Under the pieces are notes generated by a model, which searched no databases, was not told where the DNA came from, and saw only the letters and a list, made by a program, of their open reading frames with translations. From NCBI GenBank assembly GCA_019635355.1, contig JAHBZQ010000001.1, positions 992,001 to 1,056,000 on the forward strand: 64,000 nucleotides of DNA, written 5' to 3'. This DNA comes from Rhizobacter sp. (GTDB lineage: Bacteria > Pseudomonadota > Gammaproteobacteria > Burkholderiales > Burkholderiaceae_C). The first letter of the stretch is position 1. Each line of letters starts with the position of its first letter. This document shows positions 1 to 7,952 of this stretch, one piece after another. The position numbers were made by a program, and so were the translations under genes.

Positions 1-648
1 ACCTCGCGTGACGGGCAGCGCGTCTTCTTCATCGAGCGCTCCACCGACAACGGCCGCGACGCGCGCAACGTCTTCATCCTCGCCCGCCACGGCGACAGCG
101 AATCGGTCACCTCCGCCCGCAGCGGGCGCATCGAGAACACAGCGGAGGCCAACTTCCTCGTGCTCGACAACGGCCAGCGCAGCGAGCAGAACCTGAAGAC
201 GAACGAGAAGACCGCCTCACGCTTCGAGACCTATCGGGTGCAGGCCGGCGAGAAGGCGCTGAGCAGCGTGGAGAAGCTGCCGCCCAAGGCACAGCGCAGC
301 GCCGACCTCGTGCGCGACACCGACGCTGCCGGCCGCGGCGAGCTGGCCTGGCGGCTCGGGCTCGCGCTCGGCGCGGGCAACCTGCTGCTGCTGGGCATCG
401 GCCTGTCGGCCACCTCGCCGCGCCGGGCGAGCAATTGGAACCTGCTCTTCGCACTGCTGGCCTTCGTCGTCTACTACAACCTCATCAACCTGACCAAGGC
501 CTGGGTGTCGAGCGGCAAGCTGGAGATGGGCGCGGCGCTGGCCGTGATCCACGGTGGCGCTTTCCTCGTGGCGGTCGGGCTCATCTGGTGGCGTGACCAC
601 GGCACGCACTTGCAGCTGCTGCCCGCACGGAAGGCGGTCACCGCATGA
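1..648 (+). CDS. lptF: LptF, lipopolysaccharide export permease (3' part only)
   Basis: The gene enters from the left edge in frame 1, so the N-terminus and start are outside the window; 215 residues are visible. LptF is one of the two inner-membrane permeases of the LptB2FG ABC exporter that extracts LPS for transport to the outer membrane. Visible here are the end of the periplasmic beta-jellyroll domain and C-terminal membrane segments (LALGAGNLLLLGIGLSA, LLFALLAFVVYYNLINL and a last segment near the end). The motif NLINLTKAW is typical of the YjgP/YjgQ family. lptG follows 109 bp downstream on the same strand, which supports the LptF assignment over LptG. Confidence 0.9.
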   Translation, partial: TSRDGQRVFFIERSTDNGRDARNVFILARHGDSESVTSARSGRIENTAEANFLVLDNGQRSEQNLKTNEKTASRFETYRVQAGEKALSSVEKLPPKAQRSADLVRDTDAAGRGELAWRLGLALGAGNLLLLGIGLSATSPRRASNWNLLFALLAFVVYYNLINLTKAWVSSGKLEMGAALAVIHGGAFLVAVGLIWWRDHGTHLQLLPARKAVTA

Positions 649-710
649 GACCGCACATGTCAACCGCCGCTCGCGGGCCGAGCGCCGGGCCGCTCCCAAG
701 CCGGCCCGCC

Positions 711-744
711 ATCCCCCTGGGGGATCGGCCGACGTACCCGTCGG
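711..744. repeat. paired palindromes between lptF and lptG
   Basis: The 109 bp spacer holds two adjacent perfect inverted repeats: 711-725 (ATCCCCC, central T, GGGGGAT) and 729-744 (CCGACG, loop TACC, CGTCGG). Immediately upstream is a looser GGGCCG/CGGCCC pair. No T-run follows, so it is not a standard terminator. The look is that of a REP-like extragenic palindrome, or an mRNA hairpin tuning lptG expression just ahead of the lptG start. Whether copies occur elsewhere cannot be judged from this window. Confidence 0.5.
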
Positions 745-757
745 ACGAGGGGCTGTC

Positions 758-1870
758 ATGAAAACGGTTCGCCGACTGCTTTACCGCGACATCGTCTCCT
801 CGGTGTTCTTCGTGGCGCTGGCCTTCCTGTCGCTCTTCTTCTTCATCGACTTCGTCGACGAGCTGGCCGACGTGGGCAAGGGCTACACCGCCTTCCATGC
901 CGCGCTGCACTCCATCCTCGAGCTGCCGGGGCATCTGTACGAGTTGGTGCCGATCGCGGTGCTGATCGGCACCATCTATGCGCTCTCGCGCATGGCGCAG
1001 TCGTCGGAGTTCACCATCCTGCGCACGGGCGGCCTCGCACCTGGCCGTGCGCTGACACTGCTGGCCGGTCTCGGCGTGGCTTTCGCGGTGATGACCTTCG
1101 TGGTGGGCGACTACGTGGCGCCGCTCAGCGAGCGGGCCGCGACCCTGGTGCAGTCGCGCGCCAAGGGCGGCTTCAGCGTGGGCGGCTCGGGCGCGTGGCT
1201 GAAAGACAAGACCATGACGCCTCAGGGCGAGCGCTCGTACTCGATCAACGTCGAGCGGGCCAACTCGGGCGGCGAGCTGCTCAACGTGCGCGTCTTCGAG
1301 TTCGACCAGAACGGCCGCCTGCTGCGCCGCATCGGCGCGGCCAGTGGCAACGTGAGCAAGGACGGCGTCTGGTCGCTCGCCAACGTCACCATCACCGACT
1401 GGAGCGCCATCGACGCGCCCGGCTTCCAGCTCAACGTCACCGAAGAGAAACGCGCCACCTACGACTGGGCGAGTTCGCTGCCCGCGAGCGTGGTGGCAGC
1501 GGCCGTGCTGTCTGAAAAGTCGATGTCGACGCTCGAACTCTTCCGCTACATCAACCACCTGGCCGACAACGAACAGGCCGCCCAGCGCTACGAGATCCGC
1601 TTCTGGAAGCGCGCGCTCTACCCGCTGGCCTGCCTGGTGATGATCGGTCTGGCCCTGCCCTTCGCCTACCTGCACGGCCGCGCAGGCGGCGTGAGCCTCA
1701 AGGTCTTCGGCGGGATCATGCTGGGCATCAGCTTCGTGCTGCTCAACAATGTCGCGCAGCACCTCGGCCTGCTGCGGGGTTGGACGCCATGGATCGTGGC
1801 CGCGACACCCAGCCTGCTCTACCTCCTCCTCTCGATGGCCGCGTTCAGCTGGCTGGTGCGATACCGATGA
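758..1870 (+). CDS. lptG: LptG, lipopolysaccharide export permease
   Basis: 370 residues, close to the usual LptG length (about 360). It pairs with LptF to form the transmembrane part of the LptB2FG LPS extractor. Membrane helices lie near residues 10-35 (VFFVALAFLSLFFFIDF), 55-80 and 95-120. A soluble periplasmic domain follows (about 130-265), then three C-terminal helices including PLACLVMIGLALPFAYL. The start ATG at 758 is chosen because MKTVRRLLYRDI matches the conserved amphipathic N-terminus; an in-frame extension upstream is low-complexity and covers the palindromic spacer. Its stop overlaps the next start (ATGA), so translation is probably coupled. Confidence 0.95.
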   Translation: MKTVRRLLYRDIVSSVFFVALAFLSLFFFIDFVDELADVGKGYTAFHAALHSILELPGHLYELVPIAVLIGTIYALSRMAQSSEFTILRTGGLAPGRALTLLAGLGVAFAVMTFVVGDYVAPLSERAATLVQSRAKGGFSVGGSGAWLKDKTMTPQGERSYSINVERANSGGELLNVRVFEFDQNGRLLRRIGAASGNVSKDGVWSLANVTITDWSAIDAPGFQLNVTEEKRATYDWASSLPASVVAAAVLSEKSMSTLELFRYINHLADNEQAAQRYEIRFWKRALYPLACLVMIGLALPFAYLHGRAGGVSLKVFGGIMLGISFVLLNNVAQHLGLLRGWTPWIVAATPSLLYLLLSMAAFSWLVRYR

Positions 1871-2238
1871 GCACGCCCGGCCTGCTGCTCTTCGCCCACG
1901 GCGCCCGCGACCCGAACTGGGCCTTGCCCTTCGAAGCCGTGGCCGCGCTCGTGCGCGCCCAACGCCCCGAGATGCCCGTCCAGCTGGCGTTCCTGGAGTT
2001 CATGAGCCCGGCACTGCCCGAAGCGGGAGCACGACTCGCCGCGCAAGGCTGCACGGAGGTGGCCGTGGTGCCGCTCTTCCTTGGGGCCGGTGGTCATGTG
2101 CGCAAGGACCTGCCCGCCCTGCTCGCCGGCCTGGCCGCGGCCTACCCGCAGGTGAGCTGGTCGCTCAAGCCGGCGATCGGCGAGATCGAGAGCGTGGTCC
2201 AGGCCATGGCCGAAGCGGCCCTGCATCTCGCTTCTTAA
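1867..2238 (+). CDS. Sirohydrochlorin chelatase-like protein, small CbiX type
   Basis: 123 residues, the size of the short single-domain CbiX chelatases. These insert Co2+ (or Fe2+, Ni2+) into sirohydrochlorin for cobalamin or siroheme. The metal-binding His is visible in LLFAHGARDP near the N-terminus and a second His in FLGAGGHVRKDLP, the two signatures of the family. It overlaps lptG by 4 nt. The next gene is a CysB-type regulator, so a role in siroheme for sulfite reduction is attractive, but the metal specificity cannot be read from the sequence. No cysG-like gene is present in the window. Confidence 0.85.
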   Translation: MSTPGLLLFAHGARDPNWALPFEAVAALVRAQRPEMPVQLAFLEFMSPALPEAGARLAAQGCTEVAVVPLFLGAGGHVRKDLPALLAGLAAAYPQVSWSLKPAIGEIESVVQAMAEAALHLAS

Positions 2239-2285
2239 TACACAGGGTGGAATAATCCGGGCAGCTCACATACTGCTCTGGATAT

Positions 2286-3245
2286 ATGAACCTCCACCAG
2301 TTCCGGTTTGTCCAGGAAGCGGTCCGGCGTGACCTCAACCTGACCGAGACCGCCAAGGCGCTCTTCACCTCGCAGCCCGGCATCTCCAAGGCCATCCTCG
2401 AACTCGAGGGCGAGCTGGGCGTCGACATCTTTGCCCGCCACGGCAAGCGCCTGCGCCGGGTGACCGAGCCCGGCCAGCACGTGCTGGCCAGCATCGAGAT
2501 CATCATGCGCGAGGTCAACAACCTGAAGCGCATCGGCGAAGAGTTCTCCAAGCAGGACAGCGGCACGCTCTCCATCGCCACCACGCACAGCCAGGCCCGC
2601 TACTTCCTGCCCGAGCCGCTGGCCCAGCTGCGCAAGCGCTTCCCCAAGGTCAACATCAGCCTGCACCAGGGCTCGCCCGCGCAGGTGGCGCAGATGCTGC
2701 AAGAGGAAGTGGCCGACATCGGCATCGCCACCGAATCCATCGGCGACGTGGACGAACTCGTGTCCCTGCCTTGCTACGAATGGCAGCACGCGGTGGTGAT
2801 GCCGGCCAGCCACCCACTCGCGCAACACGAGCGCTTGAGCCTCGAAGACCTGGCACGTGAGCCGATCGTCACCTACCACCCGTCGTTCAGCGGGCGCACG
2901 CGGGTCGACCAGGCGTTCGCAGCGCGCCACCTCAAGCCCAACATCGTGCTGGAAGCCATCGACGCCGACGTGATCAAGACCTACGTGCGCCTGGGGCTGG
3001 GCGTGGGCATCGTGGCCGAGATCGCGGTGCGCGACGACCCACCCGGCGGCGAGCTGATCTCGCGCCCCGTGGGCCACCTCTTCGGCCGCAGCATCACGCG
3101 CGTGGCCTTCAAGCGCGGGGCGTACCTGCGCAACTTCGTGTTCTCGTTTGCCGAGATGCTGTCGGAGCGCCTCAACCGCGCCCTCATCACCAAGGCCATG
3201 TCGTCCCGCGAGGGCAGCACCGACACCAGCGACTACCAGCTATGA
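2286..3245 (+). CDS. cysB: CysB-family LysR-type transcriptional regulator
   Basis: 319 residues. The N-terminal winged helix-turn-helix (MNLHQFRFVQEAVRR, then LNLTETAKALFTSQPGISKAI) is of CysB/Cbl type, which carry FTSQPGVSK in the recognition helix. Residues about 90-300 form the periplasmic-binding-protein-like effector domain, with the CysB-like THSQARYFLP and TYHPSFSGR motifs. CysB activates sulfate assimilation genes in response to O-acetylserine or N-acetylserine and sulfide status. The stop overlaps the following aminotransferase start (ATGA), an arrangement suggesting co-translation and a link to sulfur amino acid metabolism. Cbl or SsuR-like paralogue function is the alternative. 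Confidence 0.85.
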   Translation: MNLHQFRFVQEAVRRDLNLTETAKALFTSQPGISKAILELEGELGVDIFARHGKRLRRVTEPGQHVLASIEIIMREVNNLKRIGEEFSKQDSGTLSIATTHSQARYFLPEPLAQLRKRFPKVNISLHQGSPAQVAQMLQEEVADIGIATESIGDVDELVSLPCYEWQHAVVMPASHPLAQHERLSLEDLAREPIVTYHPSFSGRTRVDQAFAARHLKPNIVLEAIDADVIKTYVRLGLGVGIVAEIAVRDDPPGGELISRPVGHLFGRSITRVAFKRGAYLRNFVFSFAEMLSERLNRALITKAMSSREGSTDTSDYQL

Positions 3246-4414
3246 GCACCCGCTTCACCCCACCCGCGATCACGAGCCGGCTGCCGAAGGTCGGCACCAC
3301 CATCTTCACCGTGATGTCGGCGCTGGCGCAGCAGCACAATGCCGTCAACCTCGGCCAGGGCTTCCCGGATTTCGACTGCGACCCGCGCCTGCTCGATGCG
3401 GTGAACGCCGCCATGCGCCGCGGCCTCAACCAATACCCGCCGATGGCCGGCGTGCTGCCGCTGCGCGAAGCCATCGCGAGCAAGCTCACGCGGCTCTACG
3501 GCCACAGCTACGACCCGGTGAATGAGATCACCATCACGGCGGGTGCGACGCAGGCCATCCTCACCGCCATCCTCGCCATCGTGCACCCGGGTGACGAAGT
3601 GATCGTGCTCGACCCGAGCTACGACAGCTACGAGCCCAACATCGAGCTGGCCGGCGGCCACGCGGTGCACGTGCCGCTCACGCCGCGCAGCTTCCGGCCC
3701 GATTTCGACCGCATCGCCGCCGCCATCGGCCCGCGCACCCGCGCCATCCTCATCAACACGCCGCACAACCCGAGCGCCACCGTCTGGTCGGCCGACGACA
3801 TGCGGCGCCTCACCGAGCTGCTGCGCCCGACCAACATCCTCGTGATCGCCGACGAGGTCTACGAGCACATGGTGTTCGACGGCGCGCAGCACGAGAGCGT
3901 CTCGCGCCACCCGGAGCTCGCAGCGCGCAGCTTCGTGGTGTCGAGCTTCGGCAAGACCTACCACGTGACCGGCTGGAAGGTGGGCTACGTGGCCGCACCC
4001 GCGCCGCTGATGGCCGAGTTCCGCAAGGTGCACCAGTTCAATGTGTTCACCGTCAACACGCCGGTGCAACACGGCCTCGCCGACTACATGGCCGACCCCG
4101 CACCCTACGAGCAGCTGCCCGGCTTCTACCAGCGCAAGCGCGACCTCTTCCGCGACGGGCTGGCGTCGACCCGGCTCAGGCTGCTGCCCACCACTGGCAG
4201 CTACTTCCAGAGCGTCGACTACTCCGAGGTGAGCGACCTGAGCGAAGAGGCGTTCTGCCGCTGGCTCACGAGCGAAGTGGGCGTGGCGGCGATTCCGCTA
4301 TCGGCCTTCTACCCCGGAGGCTTCGAGCAGAAGCTGGCGCGTTTCTGCTTTGCGAAGAAAGACGAGACGCTGAAGCTCGCGCTGGAGCGGCTCAACGATC
4401 GCTTTGCTTCTTGA
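3242..4414 (+). CDS. PLP-dependent aminotransferase, methionine aminotransferase (YbdL) type
   Basis: 390 residues, fold type I class I/II aminotransferase. The N-terminal NLGQGFPDFDCDP is characteristic of the YbdL/kynurenine aminotransferase branch. The PLP Schiff-base Lys is K238 in SFGKTYHVTGWK; the cofactor-binding Asp and Tyr lie in IADEVYEHM, and the substrate carboxylate Arg is in ARFCFAKK near the C-terminus. YbdL prefers methionine, giving 2-oxo-4-methylthiobutanoate, which fits its 4 nt overlap with a CysB-type regulator. The last 23 bp overlap the 3' end of the convergent fimV-like gene. Substrate assignment is by family resemblance only. Confidence 0.85.
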   Translation: MSTRFTPPAITSRLPKVGTTIFTVMSALAQQHNAVNLGQGFPDFDCDPRLLDAVNAAMRRGLNQYPPMAGVLPLREAIASKLTRLYGHSYDPVNEITITAGATQAILTAILAIVHPGDEVIVLDPSYDSYEPNIELAGGHAVHVPLTPRSFRPDFDRIAAAIGPRTRAILINTPHNPSATVWSADDMRRLTELLRPTNILVIADEVYEHMVFDGAQHESVSRHPELAARSFVVSSFGKTYHVTGWKVGYVAAPAPLMAEFRKVHQFNVFTVNTPVQHGLADYMADPAPYEQLPGFYQRKRDLFRDGLASTRLRLLPTTGSYFQSVDYSEVSDLSEEAFCRWLTSEVGVAAIPLSAFYPGGFEQKLARFCFAKKDETLKLALERLNDRFAS

Positions 4415-6257
4415 TGCCGTTCTTGAACTCGTCCTTGAAGTCGAGGTCATCCAGCGTCAGCGGCGGCCGGTCGGTCGACACGTCGAGGTCGAGCGAGAAG
4501 CTCGCCGGCGGCTCGGCGGGCTCGGGCGACGCGGGCACGCTGGTCACGGTCGACGCCGCTTGATCGCCGATCGGCAGGAGCAAATCCACCCCCTCCACAT
4601 CGACGGCGCGCTCGGCCAGATCACGCGCGGTGCTGTAGAGGAAGAGCAGCTCGCGGTAGGCCGGCACATCGAAGGTCGGGCCTGCATCGCGGCGGAAAAG
4701 CGCAGTGTCGAGCAGCTCCATCGCCTGTGACGGGCGGCTCCAGGCGTCTTGCAGGCGTTGCATCACCTCGGGGTAGCCCTCGAGGTTGAGGCCGGCTTCG
4801 GGGTCGACATCCCACTCTGGCGCATAGGCATTGAAGCGGCGGTTGAAGCGCTCGCGGATGCGGTCGTAGGGCTCACGCTCGCCGCGGCGGCGGTAGATCT
4901 CGAGCAGCTTCAGGTACGGCAAGGGGCTCACGCCGCCCGTGCTGCGCACGTGGCCCATGAGCAGGTCGATGGCCGCTTCGTCCTGGCCCAGCACGACGAA
5001 GAACTCGGCCTGCTGCTCCAGGTCGATCAGCTCCTCGGCCGACATCGGCCGGCGAGGCTCGACCACCGCATCGGGCTCGGTGGCGCGCACCGCCATGAGG
5101 GGGGCCGGGGCCGGCGACACGCTGTCGGCCGATGGCGCCGCGGCCGGCAGTGGCGAAGGCGCCGAGACCACGCCTGACACGCTGGGCGCCTTGGTGGGGT
5201 CGTCCAGGCCTTCTTCCAGGAGCGAAGATGCAGCCGCCGCCCCGCCGGGTTGCTCGGCCCACCAGGCGGCCGCGGCGCGGTCGCGCTTGCGCAGCCACCA
5301 CATCGCCCCCAATGCCGCCGTCAGCAGCAGGCAGAGAAACACCAGCAGATAGACGAGCGGGTTCGCATAGCGGCTGGCTTCGGCCTCGCGCACGCGCGCC
5401 TGCATCTGCTCGAGCGACTTCTGCGTCGCCTGGCCGTCGACACGCAGCTTCTGCAGCGCGGCCTCCATCGCCTTCAGTCGCTCCAACTCCTCACGCCGCA
5501 AGGCCACTTCCGGGTCGACGTAGCGTGGGGCACCGCCCGAAGCGGCGCCCTCGGGCGGCATGCTGAGCCGGGTTTCCATCTGCAGCTGCGGCAGGATCAG
5601 CGCATCGGCCTCGACCGGGTCCAGCCGCAGCACTGGCCCGCGCGGACGGGCGGCCGGCGCCGGCGCCGGGGCGCGAGGCTTGGTGGCGGTGCGCGCCGGG
5701 GCGGCATCTGCCGAGGCCGCGCGCTCGGTCTCGCCACGGCGCAAGCGCGCGCGGGGGGTGGCCGACGTCGGGGTGGAGGCCTGCGCAGCGGGCGGCACGG
5801 CCGAGAGCACAGGAGACACCGCGGTCTCGGCCCGGTCGGCCTCCCAGCGGTCTGGCAATGCCGCAGCCACGGCAGCAGACCCTGGCGGATCGGCCAGCAG
5901 TGTGAAGTTGCGCGAGAGGCTCGAGGGGCAGCCCAGCTGGAGATGCACTGCCACGACGGGCTCATCCACCGCCAGGGTGGTGCTCACGCGGATGCGGCGC
6001 TCGCCCGTCGTCGCGGCGGTCTCGAGACGGGTACGGACCACGTTCTCAGGCAACACCCGGTCGCCGAAGTTCACTTCGGCCTTGACGCACCGCGGCTCGA
6101 TGGTCTCACCGGCATCGAGGCGCAGGCCAATGGTGAGGTTGAGCGGCTGCCCCAAGACGGCCGTGGTGCCGACCTTGCCCAGCCCCAGCGCCGTCGCGGC
6201 ATCCGTGCCCAGCCCAAGGGCGAGCGACAGCGCGAGCGAGGTGACAAATCTCTGCAT
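4392..6257 (-). CDS. fimV: FimV-like inner-membrane protein
   Basis: 621 residues, shorter than Pseudomonas FimV (about 900). Order: signal peptide (about 1-24), periplasmic FimV N-terminal domain (about 25-130, beginning GLGKVGTTAVLGQPLNL), a Pro/Ala-rich linker, a short coiled coil (about 240-290, EELERLKAMEAALQKLRV), one transmembrane helix (about 296-318, VYLLVFLCLLLTAALGAMWW) and a cytoplasmic TPR-like region with EEFFVVLGQDEAAIDLL-type sequence. I see no LysM domain between N-terminal domain and coiled coil. FimV proteins organise polar type IV pilus and secretion assembly and feed cyclase activation. No pilus genes flank it here. It ends inside the convergent aminotransferase gene (23 bp overlap). 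Confidence 0.8.
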   Translation of the reverse strand: MQRFVTSLALSLALGLGTDAATALGLGKVGTTAVLGQPLNLTIGLRLDAGETIEPRCVKAEVNFGDRVLPENVVRTRLETAATTGERRIRVSTTLAVDEPVVAVHLQLGCPSSLSRNFTLLADPPGSAAVAAALPDRWEADRAETAVSPVLSAVPPAAQASTPTSATPRARLRRGETERAASADAAPARTATKPRAPAPAPAARPRGPVLRLDPVEADALILPQLQMETRLSMPPEGAASGGAPRYVDPEVALRREELERLKAMEAALQKLRVDGQATQKSLEQMQARVREAEASRYANPLVYLLVFLCLLLTAALGAMWWLRKRDRAAAAWWAEQPGGAAAASSLLEEGLDDPTKAPSVSGVVSAPSPLPAAAPSADSVSPAPAPLMAVRATEPDAVVEPRRPMSAEELIDLEQQAEFFVVLGQDEAAIDLLMGHVRSTGGVSPLPYLKLLEIYRRRGEREPYDRIRERFNRRFNAYAPEWDVDPEAGLNLEGYPEVMQRLQDAWSRPSQAMELLDTALFRRDAGPTFDVPAYRELLFLYSTARDLAERAVDVEGVDLLLPIGDQAASTVTSVPASPEPAEPPASFSLDLDVSTDRPPLTLDDLDFKDEFKNGIKKQSDR

Positions 6258-6283
6258 TCGTGGGGCAGCGGGGGTATCGATTC

Positions 6284-6292
6284 ACTCTAGCA
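6284..6292 (-). promoter_or_regulatory. Possible extended -10 promoter of fimV-like gene
   Basis: On the minus strand the sequence reads TGCTAGAGT, an extended -10 (TGn plus TAGAGT) 27 bp before the ATG at 6257. No good -35 is visible, which extended -10 promoters tolerate. It lies in the 139 bp divergent gap between this gene and the crotonase gene. Confidence 0.35.
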
Positions 6293-6396
6293 TGAAGCAC
6301 CCGTTCTCCGAGGCGAAGCGGGGCTCGCAGAGCGGCATTCCATGCTGCATGACACAATGGCCGGTGTGCCTCGAGCACCTATTCGACACCCGCCAC

Positions 6397-7176
6397 ATGC
6401 CATCAGAACTGCACGCCGAACGCCGTGATGCGGCCCTGGTCCTGACCCTCAGCGACCCGGACACGCGCAACACGCTGTCGGAGCAGGTCTTCGCCGCCGG
6501 CATCGAAGCGCTCGACGTGGCCGAGAGCGACCCGAGCGTGCGCTGCATCGTGCTGCGCGGTGAAGGCGACTTCTTCTGTGCGGGCGGCAACCTGCAGCGC
6601 CTCAAGTCCAACCGCCAGGCCGACCGCTCCGTCCAGGACAACATGCTCCAGCGCTTCCATGGTTTCGTGGAAGCGCTGCGTGTCTTCCCGAAGCCGGTGA
6701 TCGCAGCCGTCGAAGGTGCAGCCGCAGGGGGCGGCTTCTCACTGGCCCTCGCCTGTGACCTGATCGTGGCCGCCGAAGACGCGAAGTTCATCCTCTCGTA
6801 TGGCCGCATCGGCCTCTCACCCGACGGCGGCGCGACCTGGCAACTCATGCAGCGCCTGCCGCGCAACCTCGTGCTGCAGATGCTGTGGCTCCACGAGCCC
6901 GTGACGGCAGCGCAGTTGCAGGCGCACGGCCTCGTCAACTGGGTGGTGCCCAAAGGACAGACGAGTGCTCAGGCGTTCGCGATTGCCGAGCAGCTCGCGG
7001 CCTGCGCTCCCAATGCGATTGCCAGTGCCAAGGAGCTCGTCAACCAGTGGCCCGAGCGCAGCCTGACGCAGCAGCTCGACCTCGAGCGCGAGCATTTCCT
7101 CGACAACCTCTTCCACCCGAACAGCGGTGAAGGCCTTCAGTCTTTCCTGGACAAACGGCCGCCCGCATTCGAGTAA
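6397..7176 (+). CDS. Crotonase-fold enoyl-CoA hydratase/isomerase family protein (PaaG-like active site)
   Basis: 259 residues, the normal crotonase length. The oxyanion-hole segments are present (FFCAGGNL near 60-65 and EGAAAGGGFSLALACD near 106-121). The two glutamates that make a classical hydratase are absent: the E144-equivalent is Ser115 and the E164-equivalent is Tyr135. Instead GRIGLSPDGGATW carries Asp143, at the place of the catalytic Asp of PaaG-type isomerases. So an enoyl-CoA isomerase or oxepin-CoA-type activity is more likely than hydration. The ATG at 6397 is favoured because upstream codons are non-conserved. A Crp/Fnr regulator follows 48 bp downstream. Confidence 0.8.
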   Translation: MPSELHAERRDAALVLTLSDPDTRNTLSEQVFAAGIEALDVAESDPSVRCIVLRGEGDFFCAGGNLQRLKSNRQADRSVQDNMLQRFHGFVEALRVFPKPVIAAVEGAAAGGGFSLALACDLIVAAEDAKFILSYGRIGLSPDGGATWQLMQRLPRNLVLQMLWLHEPVTAAQLQAHGLVNWVVPKGQTSAQAFAIAEQLAACAPNAIASAKELVNQWPERSLTQQLDLEREHFLDNLFHPNSGEGLQSFLDKRPPAFE

Positions 7177-7204
7177 GACCACAGCGCAGACACCACAGCG
7201 ATTG

Positions 7205-7216
7205 CTGTCGCGACAG
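7205..7216. promoter_or_regulatory. 12-bp palindrome upstream of the Crp/Fnr gene
   Basis: CTGTCGCGACAG is a perfect palindrome ending 9 bp before the start codon at 7225. It could be an operator for autoregulation, but it does not match the Crp (TGTGA-N6-TCACA) or Fnr (TTGAT-N4-ATCAA) consensus, and 12-bp palindromes are common by chance. Confidence 0.25.
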
Positions 7217-7224
7217 AGACAACC

Positions 7225-7929
7225 ATGAACAGCCCCGTTCTTACAATCGAAGAGCAGTCCAACATCGAGTCCGGCGCGTGGTTCTCCAAACTCTCACAGC
7301 CTCTGCGGGAAGCCATCTTGTCGAGAGCCCATGTGAGGCGCCTGGCCGATGGCGCGATGCTCGCGTCGCGCGGCGCGCAAGCCGAGAGCTGGTCGGGCGT
7401 GGCCAAAGGCGCGGTGCGCGTGAGCTCGGTGTCGCTCTCGGGCAAGGAGATCACGCTCACGTATGTGGAGCCGGGCGTGTGGTTCGGCGACATCTCGCTG
7501 TTCGACAACTTCCCGCGCACGCACGATTCGTATGCGCACGGCGAGACCACCCTGCTCGTGGTGCGCAAGCCCGACTTCCAGGAGCTGCTCGCGCAATTCC
7601 CCGAGCTGTACGAAGCGCTGCTGCGCCTCAACTGCCGCCGCCTGCGCTTGATGTTCGACATGATCGAAGACCTCAACACGCGGCCGTTGTCGGCACGCCT
7701 GGCCAAGCAGATCCTGCTGCTGGCGCGCGGTTACGGCGTGAAGCAAGGCGACGAGATCCGCATCGGCCTGCAGCTGGCGCAGGAAGACCTGGCGCAGCTT
7801 CTCGGCGCCTCGCGCCAGCGTGTGAACCAGGAGCTCAAGGGCTTCGAGCGTGCCGGCGCGGTGCGCATCGAGCCCACGCGCCTCGTGGTGCTCTCGCGCG
7901 AGAAGCTGATCTCACTTTCCGAACGCTGA
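7225..7929 (+). CDS. Crp/Fnr-family transcriptional regulator
   Basis: 234 residues. The N-terminal cyclic-nucleotide-binding-like barrel spans about 20-135 (FGDISLFDNFPRTHDSYAHGETTLLVV). A long dimerisation helix follows, then a winged helix at about 165-230 with recognition segment LAQEDLAQLLGASRQRVNQELKGFE. There is no N-terminal cysteine cluster, so it is not an oxygen-sensing Fnr. The Arg-Ser pair that contacts cAMP phosphate in Crp is not obvious (FPRTHDSYA), so the effector is unknown. It is 23 bp upstream of the phosphotransferase/acyl-CoA dehydrogenase pair and probably controls it or the crotonase gene. Confidence 0.85.
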   Translation: MNSPVLTIEEQSNIESGAWFSKLSQPLREAILSRAHVRRLADGAMLASRGAQAESWSGVAKGAVRVSSVSLSGKEITLTYVEPGVWFGDISLFDNFPRTHDSYAHGETTLLVVRKPDFQELLAQFPELYEALLRLNCRRLRLMFDMIEDLNTRPLSARLAKQILLLARGYGVKQGDEIRIGLQLAQEDLAQLLGASRQRVNQELKGFERAGAVRIEPTRLVVLSREKLISLSER

Positions 7930-7952
7930 CGGCACCCTGGTGCCGGTGACCC

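Noticed and set aside
638..1762. Long reading frame antisense to lptG (and similar antisense frames over rpoD, dnaK, hrpA and bamA)
   Set aside because: High-GC codon bias opens long frames opposite real genes. These have low-complexity His/Arg/Val-rich translations and no family features.
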